Shown: piece by piece, positions 54,643 to 63,744 of the stretch
Layout of the letters: every line of letters begins with the position of its first letter
Position numbering within the stretch: the first letter of the stretch is position 1
DNA from: Duganella fentianensis
GTDB lineage: Bacteria; Pseudomonadota; Gammaproteobacteria; Burkholderiales; Burkholderiaceae_D
Direction of reading: 5' to 3'
NCBI RefSeq assembly: GCF_009857835.1
Contig: NZ_WWCL01000001.1
Location: forward strand, 1,364,001-1,428,000
Length of the DNA: 64,000 nt
Position numbers and translations under genes: made by a program
Notes under the pieces: model-generated
Told to the model about the DNA's origin: nothing
Seen by the model: the letters and a program-made list of their open reading frames with translations, nothing else
Databases searched by the model: none

Positions 54643-55776
54643 TCAGGCGGCGTTCAGCGCGATGGCTTCACCTTCGACGTAGACGGCAACGGGCTGCAGG
54701 TCGGCATCGAGCACCACCAGATCAGCCCAGGCGCCCGTCTGCAGGCGGCCACGTTCGGTTTCGCCCAGATAGTCGGCCGGGTAGAGCGACAGGCGGTGCG
54801 AGGCATCGGCCAGATCCAGCCCCAGTGCGACAAAGTTGCGCAGTGCCTGATCCATGGTCAGCACGGAGCCGGCCAGCGAACCTGTGGCCAGCCGCACGCA
54901 GCCCATGCATTTGTAGACGCGCTGGCTACCGAGGCCGTACTCGCCATCGGGCATGCCGGTGGCGGCGGTGGCATCCGTCACGCCATACAGGCGCGGGATG
55001 GCGCGCAGCGCAGCGCGGATGGCGCCTTCGTGTACGTGCTGCAGGTCGGGAATGATTTCGGCATATTCGGCATGGGCCAGCGCAGCGCCGACGATGCCGG
55101 GCTGGCGGTGCTGCAGCGCCGTCATGCCGTTGAACAGGTGGGTGAAGCCGGCTGCACCGGCCTGCAGCGCGGCCACGCCGTCGTCGTAGCTGCCGTTGCT
55201 ATGGCCTAGCTGGACGCGGATGCCCAGCTGTTTCAATTGCGGTATCAGCTGCAGATGCCGGGCCACTTCGGTGGCCAGCGTCATGGCCCGTATCGGCGCA
55301 ATGGCGTGATAGCTGCGTACCAGATCGAGGCTGCCTTCCACCACCGCGTCGGCTGGCTGGGCGCCGAGCCGGTGAATGCTGAGGAAAGGGCCTTCCAGAT
55401 GCACGCCCAGCATGCGCGCGGCGCCGGCCGGACGCTCGGCGATCGCAGGCGCCAGACCGTTGAGGGCACGGCGGATGGAGTTGTCGGTGGCCGTCATGGT
55501 GGTGCCCAGCATGGCCGTGGTGCCATGGCGGGCGTGGGCGCGCGCCACGGTCACGCCGGCATCGCCGCCCTGCATGATATCGACGCCGGCGGCGCCGTGC
55601 ACGTGCAGATCGATGAAGCCGGGCAGGATGGTCAGCTTGCCGCCGGCGGCGCTGGCCGCAGCGTCGGCTGCCGCGGCATCGGCCTCGATGGCGCCGATGC
55701 GCTGGCCGAACTGCAGGCTGCCTTGCAGCCAGCCTTGGGGGGTGAGGATGTTACCGCTTACTTTACGGGGAAACAC
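54643..55776 (-). CDS. agaA: N-acetylgalactosamine-6-phosphate deacetylase (NagA/AgaA family)
   Basis: A 377-residue amidohydrolase removing the acetyl group from GalNAc-6-P (or GlcNAc-6-P). Metal and catalytic motifs: LPGFIDLHVHG, GVHLEGPF, LGHSNG, THLFNGM and the catalytic Asp in YGVTDAT. The likely start is GTG 55776, 4 bp after the agaR stop; an upstream TTG lies inside agaR. NagA and AgaA cannot be separated by these motifs; the agaS/agaZ/agaR context favours GalNAc. Confidence 0.87.
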   Translation of the reverse strand: MFPRKVSGNILTPQGWLQGSLQFGQRIGAIEADAAAADAAASAAGGKLTILPGFIDLHVHGAAGVDIMQGGDAGVTVARAHARHGTTAMLGTTMTATDNSIRRALNGLAPAIAERPAGAARMLGVHLEGPFLSIHRLGAQPADAVVEGSLDLVRSYHAIAPIRAMTLATEVARHLQLIPQLKQLGIRVQLGHSNGSYDDGVAALQAGAAGFTHLFNGMTALQHRQPGIVGAALAHAEYAEIIPDLQHVHEGAIRAALRAIPRLYGVTDATAATGMPDGEYGLGSQRVYKCMGCVRLATGSLAGSVLTMDQALRNFVALGLDLADASHRLSLYPADYLGETERGRLQTGAWADLVVLDADLQPVAVYVEGEAIALNAA

Positions 55777-55780
55777 GTGC

Positions 55781-56548
55781 TTAGTCCGCAATCAGAAGTT
55801 CGATACCGGCGGCCAGCAAGCCTTCGCGATACTCGTCGCTGATGCTGGCGTCGGTGATGACAGTGTCGACCCGGTCCAGCTGCACGATGCGGTGCAGGCT
55901 GACCCGGCCAAATTTGGAGGCATCCGTGAGGACGATGATTTTCTTGGCCCGCTCGACCATCTTGTGATTCAGGCTGGCTTCGGCCTCATGGTGGGTGGTG
56001 ACGCCGAACTGCAGATCGAAACCATCCACGCCGAGGAACAGCTTGTCGAAGCTGTAGGCCTGCAGGCAGGCTTCGGCCTGGCTGCCCTGTACCGACAGCG
56101 ATTGCTTGCGCAGCAGGCCACCCGTCAGGATCAGGTCCACGCCCGGTGCCTGCGCCAGTTCCCACGCAATGTTCAGGCCATTGGTAAGCACCGTGACGTT
56201 TTCTGCGTCGTGCAGGTGGCGCGCCAGCGAAATGGTGGTGGTGCCGGAATCGATGATGATGTTATCGCCGGGCTGCACCATGCGGGCAGCACAGGCGCCG
56301 ATGCGCTCTTTCTGTTCGTGGTTGAGCGCATCCTTCTGCGGTATGGTCTGTTCCGGCGGTGGCGTGCGGCTCAGGCGCGCGCCGCCATGGCTGCGCCGCG
56401 CCAGTCCCTGTGATTCCAGAGCACTGAGGTCACTGCGTATGGTGACCGCAGAAACGCCCATTTGCTCCACCAGTTCGTTGACCTGCACGTTACCGTGCTC
56501 GGTCAGGGCTTGCAAGATGGCGGCACGGCGTTGGCTGGTTTGTCGCAT
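55781..56548 (-). CDS. agaR: DeoR-family transcriptional repressor (AgaR-like)
   Basis: A 255-residue regulator with an N-terminal winged helix (QRRAAILQALTEHGNVQVNELVEQMGVSAVTIRSDL) and a sugar-phosphate-sensing DeoR C-terminal domain (DSGTTTISLARHL, TNGLNIAWEL, DASKFG). It lies inside the aga operon, 33 bp after agaZ, so it would be autoregulated. AAACGAAAG repeats between agaS and the GH31 gene are its probable operators, giving joint control of both divergent units. Confidence 0.9.
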   Translation of the reverse strand: MRQTSQRRAAILQALTEHGNVQVNELVEQMGVSAVTIRSDLSALESQGLARRSHGGARLSRTPPPEQTIPQKDALNHEQKERIGACAARMVQPGDNIIIDSGTTTISLARHLHDAENVTVLTNGLNIAWELAQAPGVDLILTGGLLRKQSLSVQGSQAEACLQAYSFDKLFLGVDGFDLQFGVTTHHEAEASLNHKMVERAKKIIVLTDASKFGRVSLHRIVQLDRVDTVITDASISDEYREGLLAAGIELLIAD

Positions 56549-56581
56549 GATGATGTGGCTAGTGCAGAAAAGACGTCGAGC

Positions 56582-57883
56582 TTAACAGATTGCGAGGTTG
56601 TGGTTGCAGGCGCGTGCATATGGCGCCAGTGCCAGGCCTATGCTGTGGTCCAGCAGGGCGTCATAGCGGTTGGCCAGCTGGCCATCGCGCACCGCCTCGT
56701 ACTGCAGCGGCAGGAACTGGGCGATCAGCATCAGCGGAATCTGCAGGCCGTCCAGATTGCGCTGCAGCTGATTGACAGCTGCCTGCACGCTGGCCTCGCC
56801 CCAGTAGTAGCGGCAGCGGTCACTCAGACCGTAGCGGCGCAGCAGACGCTGTTCGCTGGCCGTGCCCGGATAATGCTTGAGCCACTGCTTGGGCTGGGCC
56901 AGCATGGCATCGTCGAGGATCTGCATCAGCTGCGAGCACTGGCTGGCGGGCAGCAGTTCGGCCTCGATGGCGCACAGGGCCTGCAGCGCGCTGCGCAGGG
57001 CAAAGGTGGCTGCCGGCCCCACTTTCAGGATGGCGAAGTGGTCGTGCACCATGCGGTGCAGGGCGGTCTCGCGCTGGTAGTCGGTGGAGTGGGCTTCGAA
57101 TACCAGCCCGGGCTGGCCAGCAATGAATTCGGACAGCGACTGTGCGGCGTCGGCCTGATAGTGCTGGATCTGGCTATGGTCGAAATCCACGCCGGGCTGC
57201 ACCACCATGGCGATCACGCGGCGCCATGCGCCATGCAGATCGTGCTCGAAAAAGGCCTGGCGGTGCACGTCCAGCGTGCGCGCGGCAGCCTTGGGCGAGG
57301 TAACGGCGCCGGCCTGTGCCAGACTGGCTTCGCCGCCCGGTATCGGCACTTCCGTGCCGATCACATACACGGGGGGCGGCAGGCCGGCCTGCGCGGCTGC
57401 TGTTTCGGCCACGGCGCACAAGCGCGCCGAGCGCGCCGCTATCAGATCGTCGCCGAGGATGGCCGGATCGTCGGCACAGCGCATGCTGCAATCGAGGTGG
57501 ATCTTGTGGAAGCCCGCAGCGGCATAGGCGGCGATCAGAGTTTCTGCGTGCTGCATGGCGCTGACAGCATCGAGCGCCTGCCAGGCGTTTGGGCCCAGAT
57601 GGTCGCCGCCCAGCACCAGCCGCTCCAGCGGGAATTGCTGTGCGCTGGCCAGCTGCTGCACATAGTCGCGGAACGCGGCCGGCGTCATGCCCGTGTAGCC
57701 GCCGAACTGATCGACCTGATTCGAGGTGGCTTCGACCAGCAGGATGGTGTCGTAGTGCAGCGCCACCTGCATGGCGGCGCGCAGCACGGCAGGGTGGCTG
57801 CAGCAGACACTGTAGATGCCGGCCGCTTCGCCTCGGCGGTGGGCGGCGATGATGTGCTGGACGGGGGAGAGCGTAGCGTTCAT
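56582..57883 (-). CDS. agaZ: GatZ/KbaZ/AgaZ family protein (tagatose-phosphate metabolism)
   Basis: A 433-residue protein with the AgaZ/GatZ signatures: GIYSVCCSHPAVLRAAM, LVEATSNQVDQFGGYTGM, LVLGGDHLGPNAWQ, HLDCSMRC, VIGTEVPIPGG and VFEAHSTDYQ. In E. coli the family is the non-catalytic subunit of tagatose-1,6-bisphosphate aldolase and has also been proposed as tagatose-6-phosphate kinase. No agaY/kbaY aldolase gene is in the window. ATG 57883 is taken as start; GTG three codons upstream is possible. It lies 17 bp after the kinase gene. Confidence 0.92.
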   Translation of the reverse strand: MNATLSPVQHIIAAHRRGEAAGIYSVCCSHPAVLRAAMQVALHYDTILLVEATSNQVDQFGGYTGMTPAAFRDYVQQLASAQQFPLERLVLGGDHLGPNAWQALDAVSAMQHAETLIAAYAAAGFHKIHLDCSMRCADDPAILGDDLIAARSARLCAVAETAAAQAGLPPPVYVIGTEVPIPGGEASLAQAGAVTSPKAAARTLDVHRQAFFEHDLHGAWRRVIAMVVQPGVDFDHSQIQHYQADAAQSLSEFIAGQPGLVFEAHSTDYQRETALHRMVHDHFAILKVGPAATFALRSALQALCAIEAELLPASQCSQLMQILDDAMLAQPKQWLKHYPGTASEQRLLRRYGLSDRCRYYWGEASVQAAVNQLQRNLDGLQIPLMLIAQFLPLQYEAVRDGQLANRYDALLDHSIGLALAPYARACNHNLAIC

Positions 57884-57900
57884 TTTCTTCACGAATTGAG

Positions 57901-58842
57901 TCAGGGATAAAGCTGGCGTGCCAGTAAGGCCGCGCCGCGTGCACCACCGGCATCGCCGTAAGCCGGCGGCAGGATGGGCGGCACGATCACGCCGGTAAAC
58001 AGGTGGCGCTTCACCGCCGCCGGTAATTGCTGGTACAGGTGGCTCATCTGCGAAAGGCCGCCACCGAGCACGATGGCATGCGGGTCCAGCGTGATGACCA
58101 GCGTGGCCAGTGCATGCGCCAGCAGGTCCAGATGCAGCGCCAGCGTCTGCTGGGCCAGTTGCGAACCGGCGGCAGCCTGCGCGGCGATGGCCAGCGGCGG
58201 TGCGCCGTCGCCGCCCAGATGGCGGTGCAGCTGGCTCATGCCGGGGCCGGACACATAGCGTTCCAGGCAGCCGCTGCGGCCGCAGGCGCACGGCAGCAAA
58301 GGCAGCTGGTATTGCTGCAGCAGGGCAGCCGGCATGGGCCAGTGGCCCCATTCGCCGGCGATGCCGTTGGCGCCGCGCAGCAGCCGGCCGTTGACGCAAT
58401 AGCCGCCACCGGCGCCGGTGCCGATAATCGCGCCGAACATGCTGGGCAGCGCATGGGCTGCGCCGCCATCGGCTTCGGACAGGGCAAAGCACTGGCAGTC
58501 ATTGCCGATTACCAGTGGCCGCTGCAGCGCTTCCTGCAAGGCGCTGGCGACCACGCGGCCATTCAGGGCCGGCACATTGGAGCTGAGCTGGCGCCCGCTG
58601 ACCGTGTCGACGATGCCGGGCAGGCCGATGCCGACGGCAGCGCGCATATCGAGTTCCACATCGGCGCGTGCCACTAGCGCCTGCATGGACTGGACGAACT
58701 CCGCAAAGTCGGTGCCCGGTGTGGGGATGCGTTCGCGGTGGACTTCGCGCAGGCCATGCTCGTCATCGTGAAACGCCACCAGTTCTATCTTGGTGCCGCC
58801 GATGTCGATGCCGTGGTAGCCGCGCAGTCTAGAACGCATCAT
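57901..58842 (-). CDS. agaK: ROK family amino-sugar kinase (candidate AgaK)
   Basis: A 313-residue ROK kinase. ATP site GIDIGGTKIEL, catalytic region VIGNDCQCFALSEA with the Asp base, GTGAGGGYCVNGRLLRGANGIAGEWGH and the ROK zinc motif CACGRSGCLERYVSG. ROK kinases of this type phosphorylate GlcNAc, GalNAc or glucose. The start codon (ATG 58842 or the adjacent ATG 58839) lies inside the end of agaS, so the genes overlap by 14 bp. It supplies the phosphorylation step in place of a PTS. Confidence 0.88.
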   Translation of the reverse strand: MMRSRLRGYHGIDIGGTKIELVAFHDDEHGLREVHRERIPTPGTDFAEFVQSMQALVARADVELDMRAAVGIGLPGIVDTVSGRQLSSNVPALNGRVVASALQEALQRPLVIGNDCQCFALSEADGGAAHALPSMFGAIIGTGAGGGYCVNGRLLRGANGIAGEWGHWPMPAALLQQYQLPLLPCACGRSGCLERYVSGPGMSQLHRHLGGDGAPPLAIAAQAAAGSQLAQQTLALHLDLLAHALATLVITLDPHAIVLGGGLSQMSHLYQQLPAAVKRHLFTGVIVPPILPPAYGDAGGARGAALLARQLYP

Positions 58843-59965
58843 GGCGGTAAATGGTAACGCCCTGTACCACGCGGTTGACCGTGCCGCTGGCGAAGGGATT
58901 ATCGGGACGCAGCTGCAGCAGGGCCGACTGGTGCAATGCATATTGCTGCGCCATCAGCAACCACAGGGGCGCCAGCCATGCGTCGGCCCAGGCCGGTGCA
59001 TCGATACTGAAATTGCCGCCGGCGCCTATGGTCAGGCAGGCCGCCGCAATCTGGTCGCGCTGCAGTTCGGCCAGCAGGTCGCCTTCGTAGCGGCGCGCTA
59101 CCGGATCGGAGCTGCGGAACATCAGCACCAGGGTTTCGCGATTGACCATGGCTTTCGGACCGTGGCGGAAGCCCAGCGCGCTATTCGCCACGGACAGTAC
59201 TTCGCCGCCCGTCAGTTCGAGGATTTTCAGTGCCGCTTCCTTGGCCAGCGATTCCAGCGGGCCGCTGCCCAGATACACCACGCGCGCCACTTTCTGTGCG
59301 CCCAGCTGCGCCACGGGGGCAGACCAGCCGGCCAGCGCCCGCTCGCCCAGCTGGGCCAGCATTTCGATCTGCGCGGTCTGGAAGTCCGGATCAAGCACGG
59401 ACAGTGCGGCCAGCAGCATGCAGGTGAAGCTGCTGGTCATGGCGAAGCCGCGGTCGCAGCTGGCAGCCGGCATCAGCAGGTTGTAGGTGAACTTGTCGCC
59501 GGCGCCCTGACGCGCCAGATCGCCGTCGGCATTGCAGGTGATGTTGAGGAAGCGGGCATGCGGCACCACGTCGCGCACCAGCTGGACGGCGGCCGTGCTT
59601 TCCGGGCTATTGCCGCTGCGGGCAAACGAGATCACCAGGGTGGGGCGTTCGCGCCGCAGGTACAGGGCCGGGTGGGTCAGCAGGCTGGTGGTGGAAATGG
59701 CCCGCACCTGACAAGGCCAGGCCGCGTTGATTTCGTCGGCAATGATCTCGCCCGCGTAGGCCGAGCTGCCGGCGCCGGTCAGTATGATGCGGGCTTCGGG
59801 CGTGCTCAGTACGTCGCCGAGGAAGTCGGCCAGGGCAGCGCGCTGGCTGTCCAGCAGGCGTGCCAGTTCGCGCCACAGGGCAGGTTGCTGGGCGATTTCT
59901 TCGGCAGTATCAAGGCCGCCGAGTTCGCGCCAGGCTTCGGGTGTGCGTTGGAATAGCGTAGTCAT
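58829..59965 (-). CDS. agaS: galactosamine-6-phosphate deaminase/isomerase AgaS
   Basis: A 378-residue protein with two SIS domains (about 40-190 and 205-345). Phosphosugar-binding loops are LTGAGSSAYAGEI and SFARSGNSPES. The C-terminal PFASGTVNRVVQGVTIY resembles the end of E. coli AgaS, and ALKILELTGGEVLSVANSALGFRHGPKA is characteristic of the family. It deaminates GalN-6-P to tagatose-6-P. It is the first gene of the minus-strand operon, directly facing the operator-rich region. Confidence 0.9.
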   Translation of the reverse strand: MTTLFQRTPEAWRELGGLDTAEEIAQQPALWRELARLLDSQRAALADFLGDVLSTPEARIILTGAGSSAYAGEIIADEINAAWPCQVRAISTTSLLTHPALYLRRERPTLVISFARSGNSPESTAAVQLVRDVVPHARFLNITCNADGDLARQGAGDKFTYNLLMPAASCDRGFAMTSSFTCMLLAALSVLDPDFQTAQIEMLAQLGERALAGWSAPVAQLGAQKVARVVYLGSGPLESLAKEAALKILELTGGEVLSVANSALGFRHGPKAMVNRETLVLMFRSSDPVARRYEGDLLAELQRDQIAAACLTIGAGGNFSIDAPAWADAWLAPLWLLMAQQYALHQSALLQLRPDNPFASGTVNRVVQGVTIYRHDAF

Positions 59966-60007
59966 CGAAAGAATTCTCAGGTTAGGTGGAGCAAAGAATA
60001 AAGTTTA

Positions 60008-60129
60008 ATTTTCGTTTTGTCAAAGTCGAAAGTGAAACGAAAGTTAATTAGTAAAGTTGTTGCGCGTCAATGTGGACATTTTGCTACATAAACGAAAGCT
60101 GTATTTCCTTGTTTGAACGTAAACGAAAG
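60008..60129. promoter_or_regulatory. cluster of AAACGAAAG elements, probable AgaR operators
   Basis: AAACGAAAG occurs at 60035-60043, 60090-60098 and 60121-60129. An inverted TTTTCGTTTT lies at 60009-60018, and a CGAAAG at 60028 extends the first site. The 270-bp region is AT-rich and lies between the divergent agaS and GH31 genes. DeoR-family regulators of the AgaR/GlpR class bind TTTCGTTT-type repeats. Confidence 0.6.
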
Positions 60130-60167
60130 ATATTGCTGGTCATTTGAAAATTTTTCTTTTCTTTTTA

Positions 60168-60196
60168 TTGACCGGCTGAATTTTTATTTCTAGAGT
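60168..60196 (+). promoter_or_regulatory. sigma70 promoter of the GH31 gene
   Basis: TTGACC (60168-60173), 17-bp spacer, TAGAGT (60191-60196), about 40 bp before ATG 60236. The nearest AAACGAAAG element ends 39 bp upstream of the -35. Confidence 0.55.
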
Positions 60197-60235
60197 TAAT
60201 ACATCGCAATACCGTAATTACGAATCTCACACGAC

Positions 60236-63200
60236 ATGAAACAGATACCGCAACCTGCTGCGCTGTGCAGCGTTCCCGCCGTCCGGCCGCTGGTGCTGGC
60301 CATTGCCACCTCGCTGGCCATGCTGGCAAGCAGTCCGGCCGCGCAGGCCGCCGCGATCGGCAACCTGCGTTCGATTCAGGCAGTCAGCAGCAATAGCACC
60401 AGCGGCACCAGCGGCACCAGCAGCAGCGGCGCACAGTGGCAACTGCAGACCGATACGGGCGCGCAGATCGAACTGAGCCTGCCCCGTGCCGACGTGCTGC
60501 ATATCTGGGCCGGCCCGAAAAAGACCGGCCTGACGGGCCCCGGCGATCAGGCCGCGCCCATCGTGGTGGCGCAGGCGGCCGGCAAAGTCGAATACAGCGT
60601 GAGCGAACAGCCCGACCACATCCTGATCCGTACCGCTGCGCTGACCTTGAAGGTGGAACGCAAGCCGCTGCGTTTCAGCCTGTTCCGCACGGGCGAGGCC
60701 CAGCCCCTGTGGCGCGAAGTGCAGCCGCTGGAACTGGGCGACAAGCAGAGCGTGCAGGTGCTGTCGAGCGACAAGGCCGAGCGTTTCTTTGGTGGCGGCC
60801 AGCAGAACGGGCGTTACGAATTCAAGGGCAGGCAATTACCCGTATCCTACTCCGGTGGCTGGGAAGAGGGCGACCGGCCTAGCCCCGCGCCTTTCCTCAT
60901 GAGTTCACGCGGCTGGGGTGTGCTGCGTAACACCTGGTCGGACGGGAATTACGATCTGCGCCAGAACGAGCAGATCGCGCTGGCCCATGACGAGGCCCGC
61001 TTCGATGCCTATTACTTCGTCGGCAAGGATGTCAAGGACGTGCTGGCGCGTTATACCGAGTGGACCGGGCGGGCGCGCATGCTGCCGCGCTGGGCGCTCG
61101 AATATGGCGATGCCGATTGCTACAACGATGGCGACAATGTGAAGAAGCCGGGCACCGTGCCTAAGGGCTGGAGCGATGGTCCTACGGGCAAGACGCCGGA
61201 CGTGATCGAAACGGTGGCCCGCAAATACCGCGAACATGATATGCCGGGCGGCTGGATACTGCCGAACGATGGCTATGGCTGCGGCTACACGGCGCTGCCG
61301 GAAACCGTGCAGGGGCTGGCCAAATATGGCTTCCGTACTGGTTTGTGGACGGAAAACGGGGTCGAGAAAATGGCCTGGGAAGTGGGCACGGCGGGCACCC
61401 GCGTGCAGAAGCTGGACGTGGCATGGACCGGCAAGGGCTACCAGTTTTCGCTCGATGCCAACAAGTCGGCCTACGACGGCATTCTGAATAATTCCGACGG
61501 CCGTCCTTTCATCTGGACGGTGATGGGCTGGGCCGGTACCCAGCGCTATGCCGTGACGTGGACGGGCGACCAGAGCGCCAGCTGGGACTACATTCGCTGG
61601 CATGTGCCTACCCTGATCGGCTCCGGCCTGTCCGGCCAGGCCTATGCCACGGGCGATGTGGACGCCATTTTTGGCGGCAGCCCGGAAACTTATACGCGTG
61701 ACCTGCAGTGGAAGAGCTTTACGCCTGTGCTGATGGGCATGTCCGGCTGGGCGGCGGCGGAGCGCAAGCATCCGTGGTGGTTTGCCGAGCCGTACGTCAG
61801 CATCAACCGGCGCTACCTGAAACTGAAGATGCGCCTGACGCCGTATATGTACACGCTGATGCACGAGGCCGAGCAAAGCGGCGCGCCGCTGGTGCGTGGC
61901 CTGATGTGGGATTATGCGGATGATCCGACCGCGCTGACGGAAGCCCATAAATACCAGTTCATGCTGGGGCGTGATCTGCTGGTGGCGCCGGTGTACCGCA
62001 GCCAGGCGGTCAGCGCTGGCTGGCGCCGCGCCATCCACCTGCCGCAGGGCCAGTGGTTCGATTACTGGGACGGCCGTCGGGCCACGGCAGGCAAGGGCGG
62101 GCGCGATATCGATCTGGCCGTCACGCTGGACAAGCTGCCCGTGTTCGTGCGCGCCGGGGCCATCGTGCCCATGTATCCGGAAATGCTGTACGACGGCGAA
62201 AAACCGAAAGATGTGCTGACGCTGGACCTGTATCCGCACAGCGGCGCCGGCGATTCCGACTACACGCTGTATGAAGACGACGGCAACACGCGACGCTACC
62301 AGCAGGGCGCGTTCAGCCAGCAGACTTTCCGCCTGCGCAGCGCCGCCGATGGCTATAGCGTGGAGCTGGCGCCCGTGGTCGGCAGCTACGAGGGCCAGCT
62401 GCTACGGCGCGCCTATGCGCTGCGCGTGCTGAGCCGCCAGCGTCCCGCCTCGGTCAGCGCTGGTGATCGCGTACTGGCAGCACAGGCTGACCGCGCTGCC
62501 TACGATGTGGCCAGCGAGGGCTGGTATTTCGATAGTGCGGAGCGTCTGGGTACGCTGCATGTGAAGCTGGGTCAGCAGGATATCCGCCAGCCGCTGCAGG
62601 TGCAGGTGCAGCATGCGGCCCAGCCTGTGCTGGCCGACGATGCTTTCCCTGCCGCGCCAGCCATAGGCCGCGCCATTCCCGCTGACGGCATGATGGTACT
62701 GAACCGGCCGTCGGAAGAAGTGGGTAATCCGCTGGAAAATGCGTTCGACGACAATCCGGCCAGCTGGTTCCGCACCACGCGCAGCCCGGCCGTACAGGGC
62801 GGGCCGCACGAGTGGGTGATAGGCTTTACCGAGCGTCGTCTGATCGATGGTATCGAACTGGCACCGCGCACGGACCAGCACTGGAAGCATGGCCAGATCC
62901 GCGACTACGAAATCTACCTCGGCGATAACAATGGCGACTGGGGCACTCCCGTCAAACGGGGCCAGCTGAAACTGGCCGAAGGACTGCAGAGCATCAGCTT
63001 CCCTGCTACCGCGGGCCGGCTGCTGCGCTTCCGCGTACTGAGCACGCACAATCCCGAAGGCGACGGTGCTTCGGCCAGCGATCCTATGGTGACGGCGGCA
63101 GCCACGCCGGTGGCGCGGGCCTACAACGCGGTAACGGCCAGCGAAGTGGCGCCGATTACCCTGTCCACTTTCCACGTGATGGCTTACCAGCCCAAGGAAG

Positions 63201-63634
63201 GGCCGGAAATCCAGCAGTATCTGTCCGATCTGGCCTTGCCCAAGAGTGTGCGGCGCGACCAGCCCATGCAGGGCAAGGAAATGCGCATGAACGGCCTGTG
63301 GTTCCGCAAGGGCCTGGGCGTGGGTGCCAGCAGCCGGGTCGATCTGCAGCTGGCCGGTAACTGGAATCTGCTGCGCGCCGATCTCGGTGTGGACGATAGC
63401 TGCCGCAGCGCCGGTGGCCTGCAGTTCCAGATCTGGAGCGGTGAACGCCTGCTGTACGACAGCGGCCTGATCAGCGCGCCCGCCGTCGTCAAGCCGGAGA
63501 TCGATGTGCGCGGACTGACCCAGCTTAGCCTGCGTACGCTGGGTGCGCAGGGCAGCAAGCCGGCGCAAGTCTGCGCCAACTGGGCCAACGCGGTCCTGAT
63601 AGGCACCGAGGGCAGCACCGTACGGCCACGCTGA
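60236..63634 (+). CDS. secreted GH31 glycosidase with F5/8-type and NPCBM domains (candidate alpha-N-acetylgalactosaminidase)
   Basis: A 1132-residue exported enzyme; signal peptide about 1-38 (ending AAQAAA). N-terminal GH31 beta-sandwich at about 65-265, catalytic barrel at about 270-600. Candidate nucleophile is Asp394 in KLDVAWTG and acid/base Asp445 in WTGDQSASWDYIRW. The barrel is followed by a beta-sandwich (to about 800), an F5/8-type C (CBM32-like) domain at about 815-960 and a C-terminal NPCBM domain (970-1130). NDGYGCGYTALPE, WTGDQSxxWDYIRWH and YATGDVDAIFGG recall the GH31 group active on alpha-linked GalNAc rather than glucosidases. The divergent GalNAc operon supports that. There is no Shine-Dalgarno site near ATG 60236. 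Confidence 0.87.
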   Translation: MKQIPQPAALCSVPAVRPLVLAIATSLAMLASSPAAQAAAIGNLRSIQAVSSNSTSGTSGTSSSGAQWQLQTDTGAQIELSLPRADVLHIWAGPKKTGLTGPGDQAAPIVVAQAAGKVEYSVSEQPDHILIRTAALTLKVERKPLRFSLFRTGEAQPLWREVQPLELGDKQSVQVLSSDKAERFFGGGQQNGRYEFKGRQLPVSYSGGWEEGDRPSPAPFLMSSRGWGVLRNTWSDGNYDLRQNEQIALAHDEARFDAYYFVGKDVKDVLARYTEWTGRARMLPRWALEYGDADCYNDGDNVKKPGTVPKGWSDGPTGKTPDVIETVARKYREHDMPGGWILPNDGYGCGYTALPETVQGLAKYGFRTGLWTENGVEKMAWEVGTAGTRVQKLDVAWTGKGYQFSLDANKSAYDGILNNSDGRPFIWTVMGWAGTQRYAVTWTGDQSASWDYIRWHVPTLIGSGLSGQAYATGDVDAIFGGSPETYTRDLQWKSFTPVLMGMSGWAAAERKHPWWFAEPYVSINRRYLKLKMRLTPYMYTLMHEAEQSGAPLVRGLMWDYADDPTALTEAHKYQFMLGRDLLVAPVYRSQAVSAGWRRAIHLPQGQWFDYWDGRRATAGKGGRDIDLAVTLDKLPVFVRAGAIVPMYPEMLYDGEKPKDVLTLDLYPHSGAGDSDYTLYEDDGNTRRYQQGAFSQQTFRLRSAADGYSVELAPVVGSYEGQLLRRAYALRVLSRQRPASVSAGDRVLAAQADRAAYDVASEGWYFDSAERLGTLHVKLGQQDIRQPLQVQVQHAAQPVLADDAFPAAPAIGRAIPADGMMVLNRPSEEVGNPLENAFDDNPASWFRTTRSPAVQGGPHEWVIGFTERRLIDGIELAPRTDQHWKHGQIRDYEIYLGDNNGDWGTPVKRGQLKLAEGLQSISFPATAGRLLRFRVLSTHNPEGDGASASDPMVTAAATPVARAYNAVTASEVAPITLSTFHVMAYQPKEGPEIQQYLSDLALPKSVRRDQPMQGKEMRMNGLWFRKGLGVGASSRVDLQLAGNWNLLRADLGVDDSCRSAGGLQFQIWSGERLLYDSGLISAPAVVKPEIDVRGLTQLSLRTLGAQGSKPAQVCANWANAVLIGTEGSTVRPR

Positions 63635-63744
63635 CCTAATCCTTTTTTTTCCACAAGTAGGAACCCCTCCACGGACCGGGGATGGGTAGTTGCATCTTGA
63701 CGTTTTGAGTAACACACGACACCACGCAATTCAGGGAGATAGAC

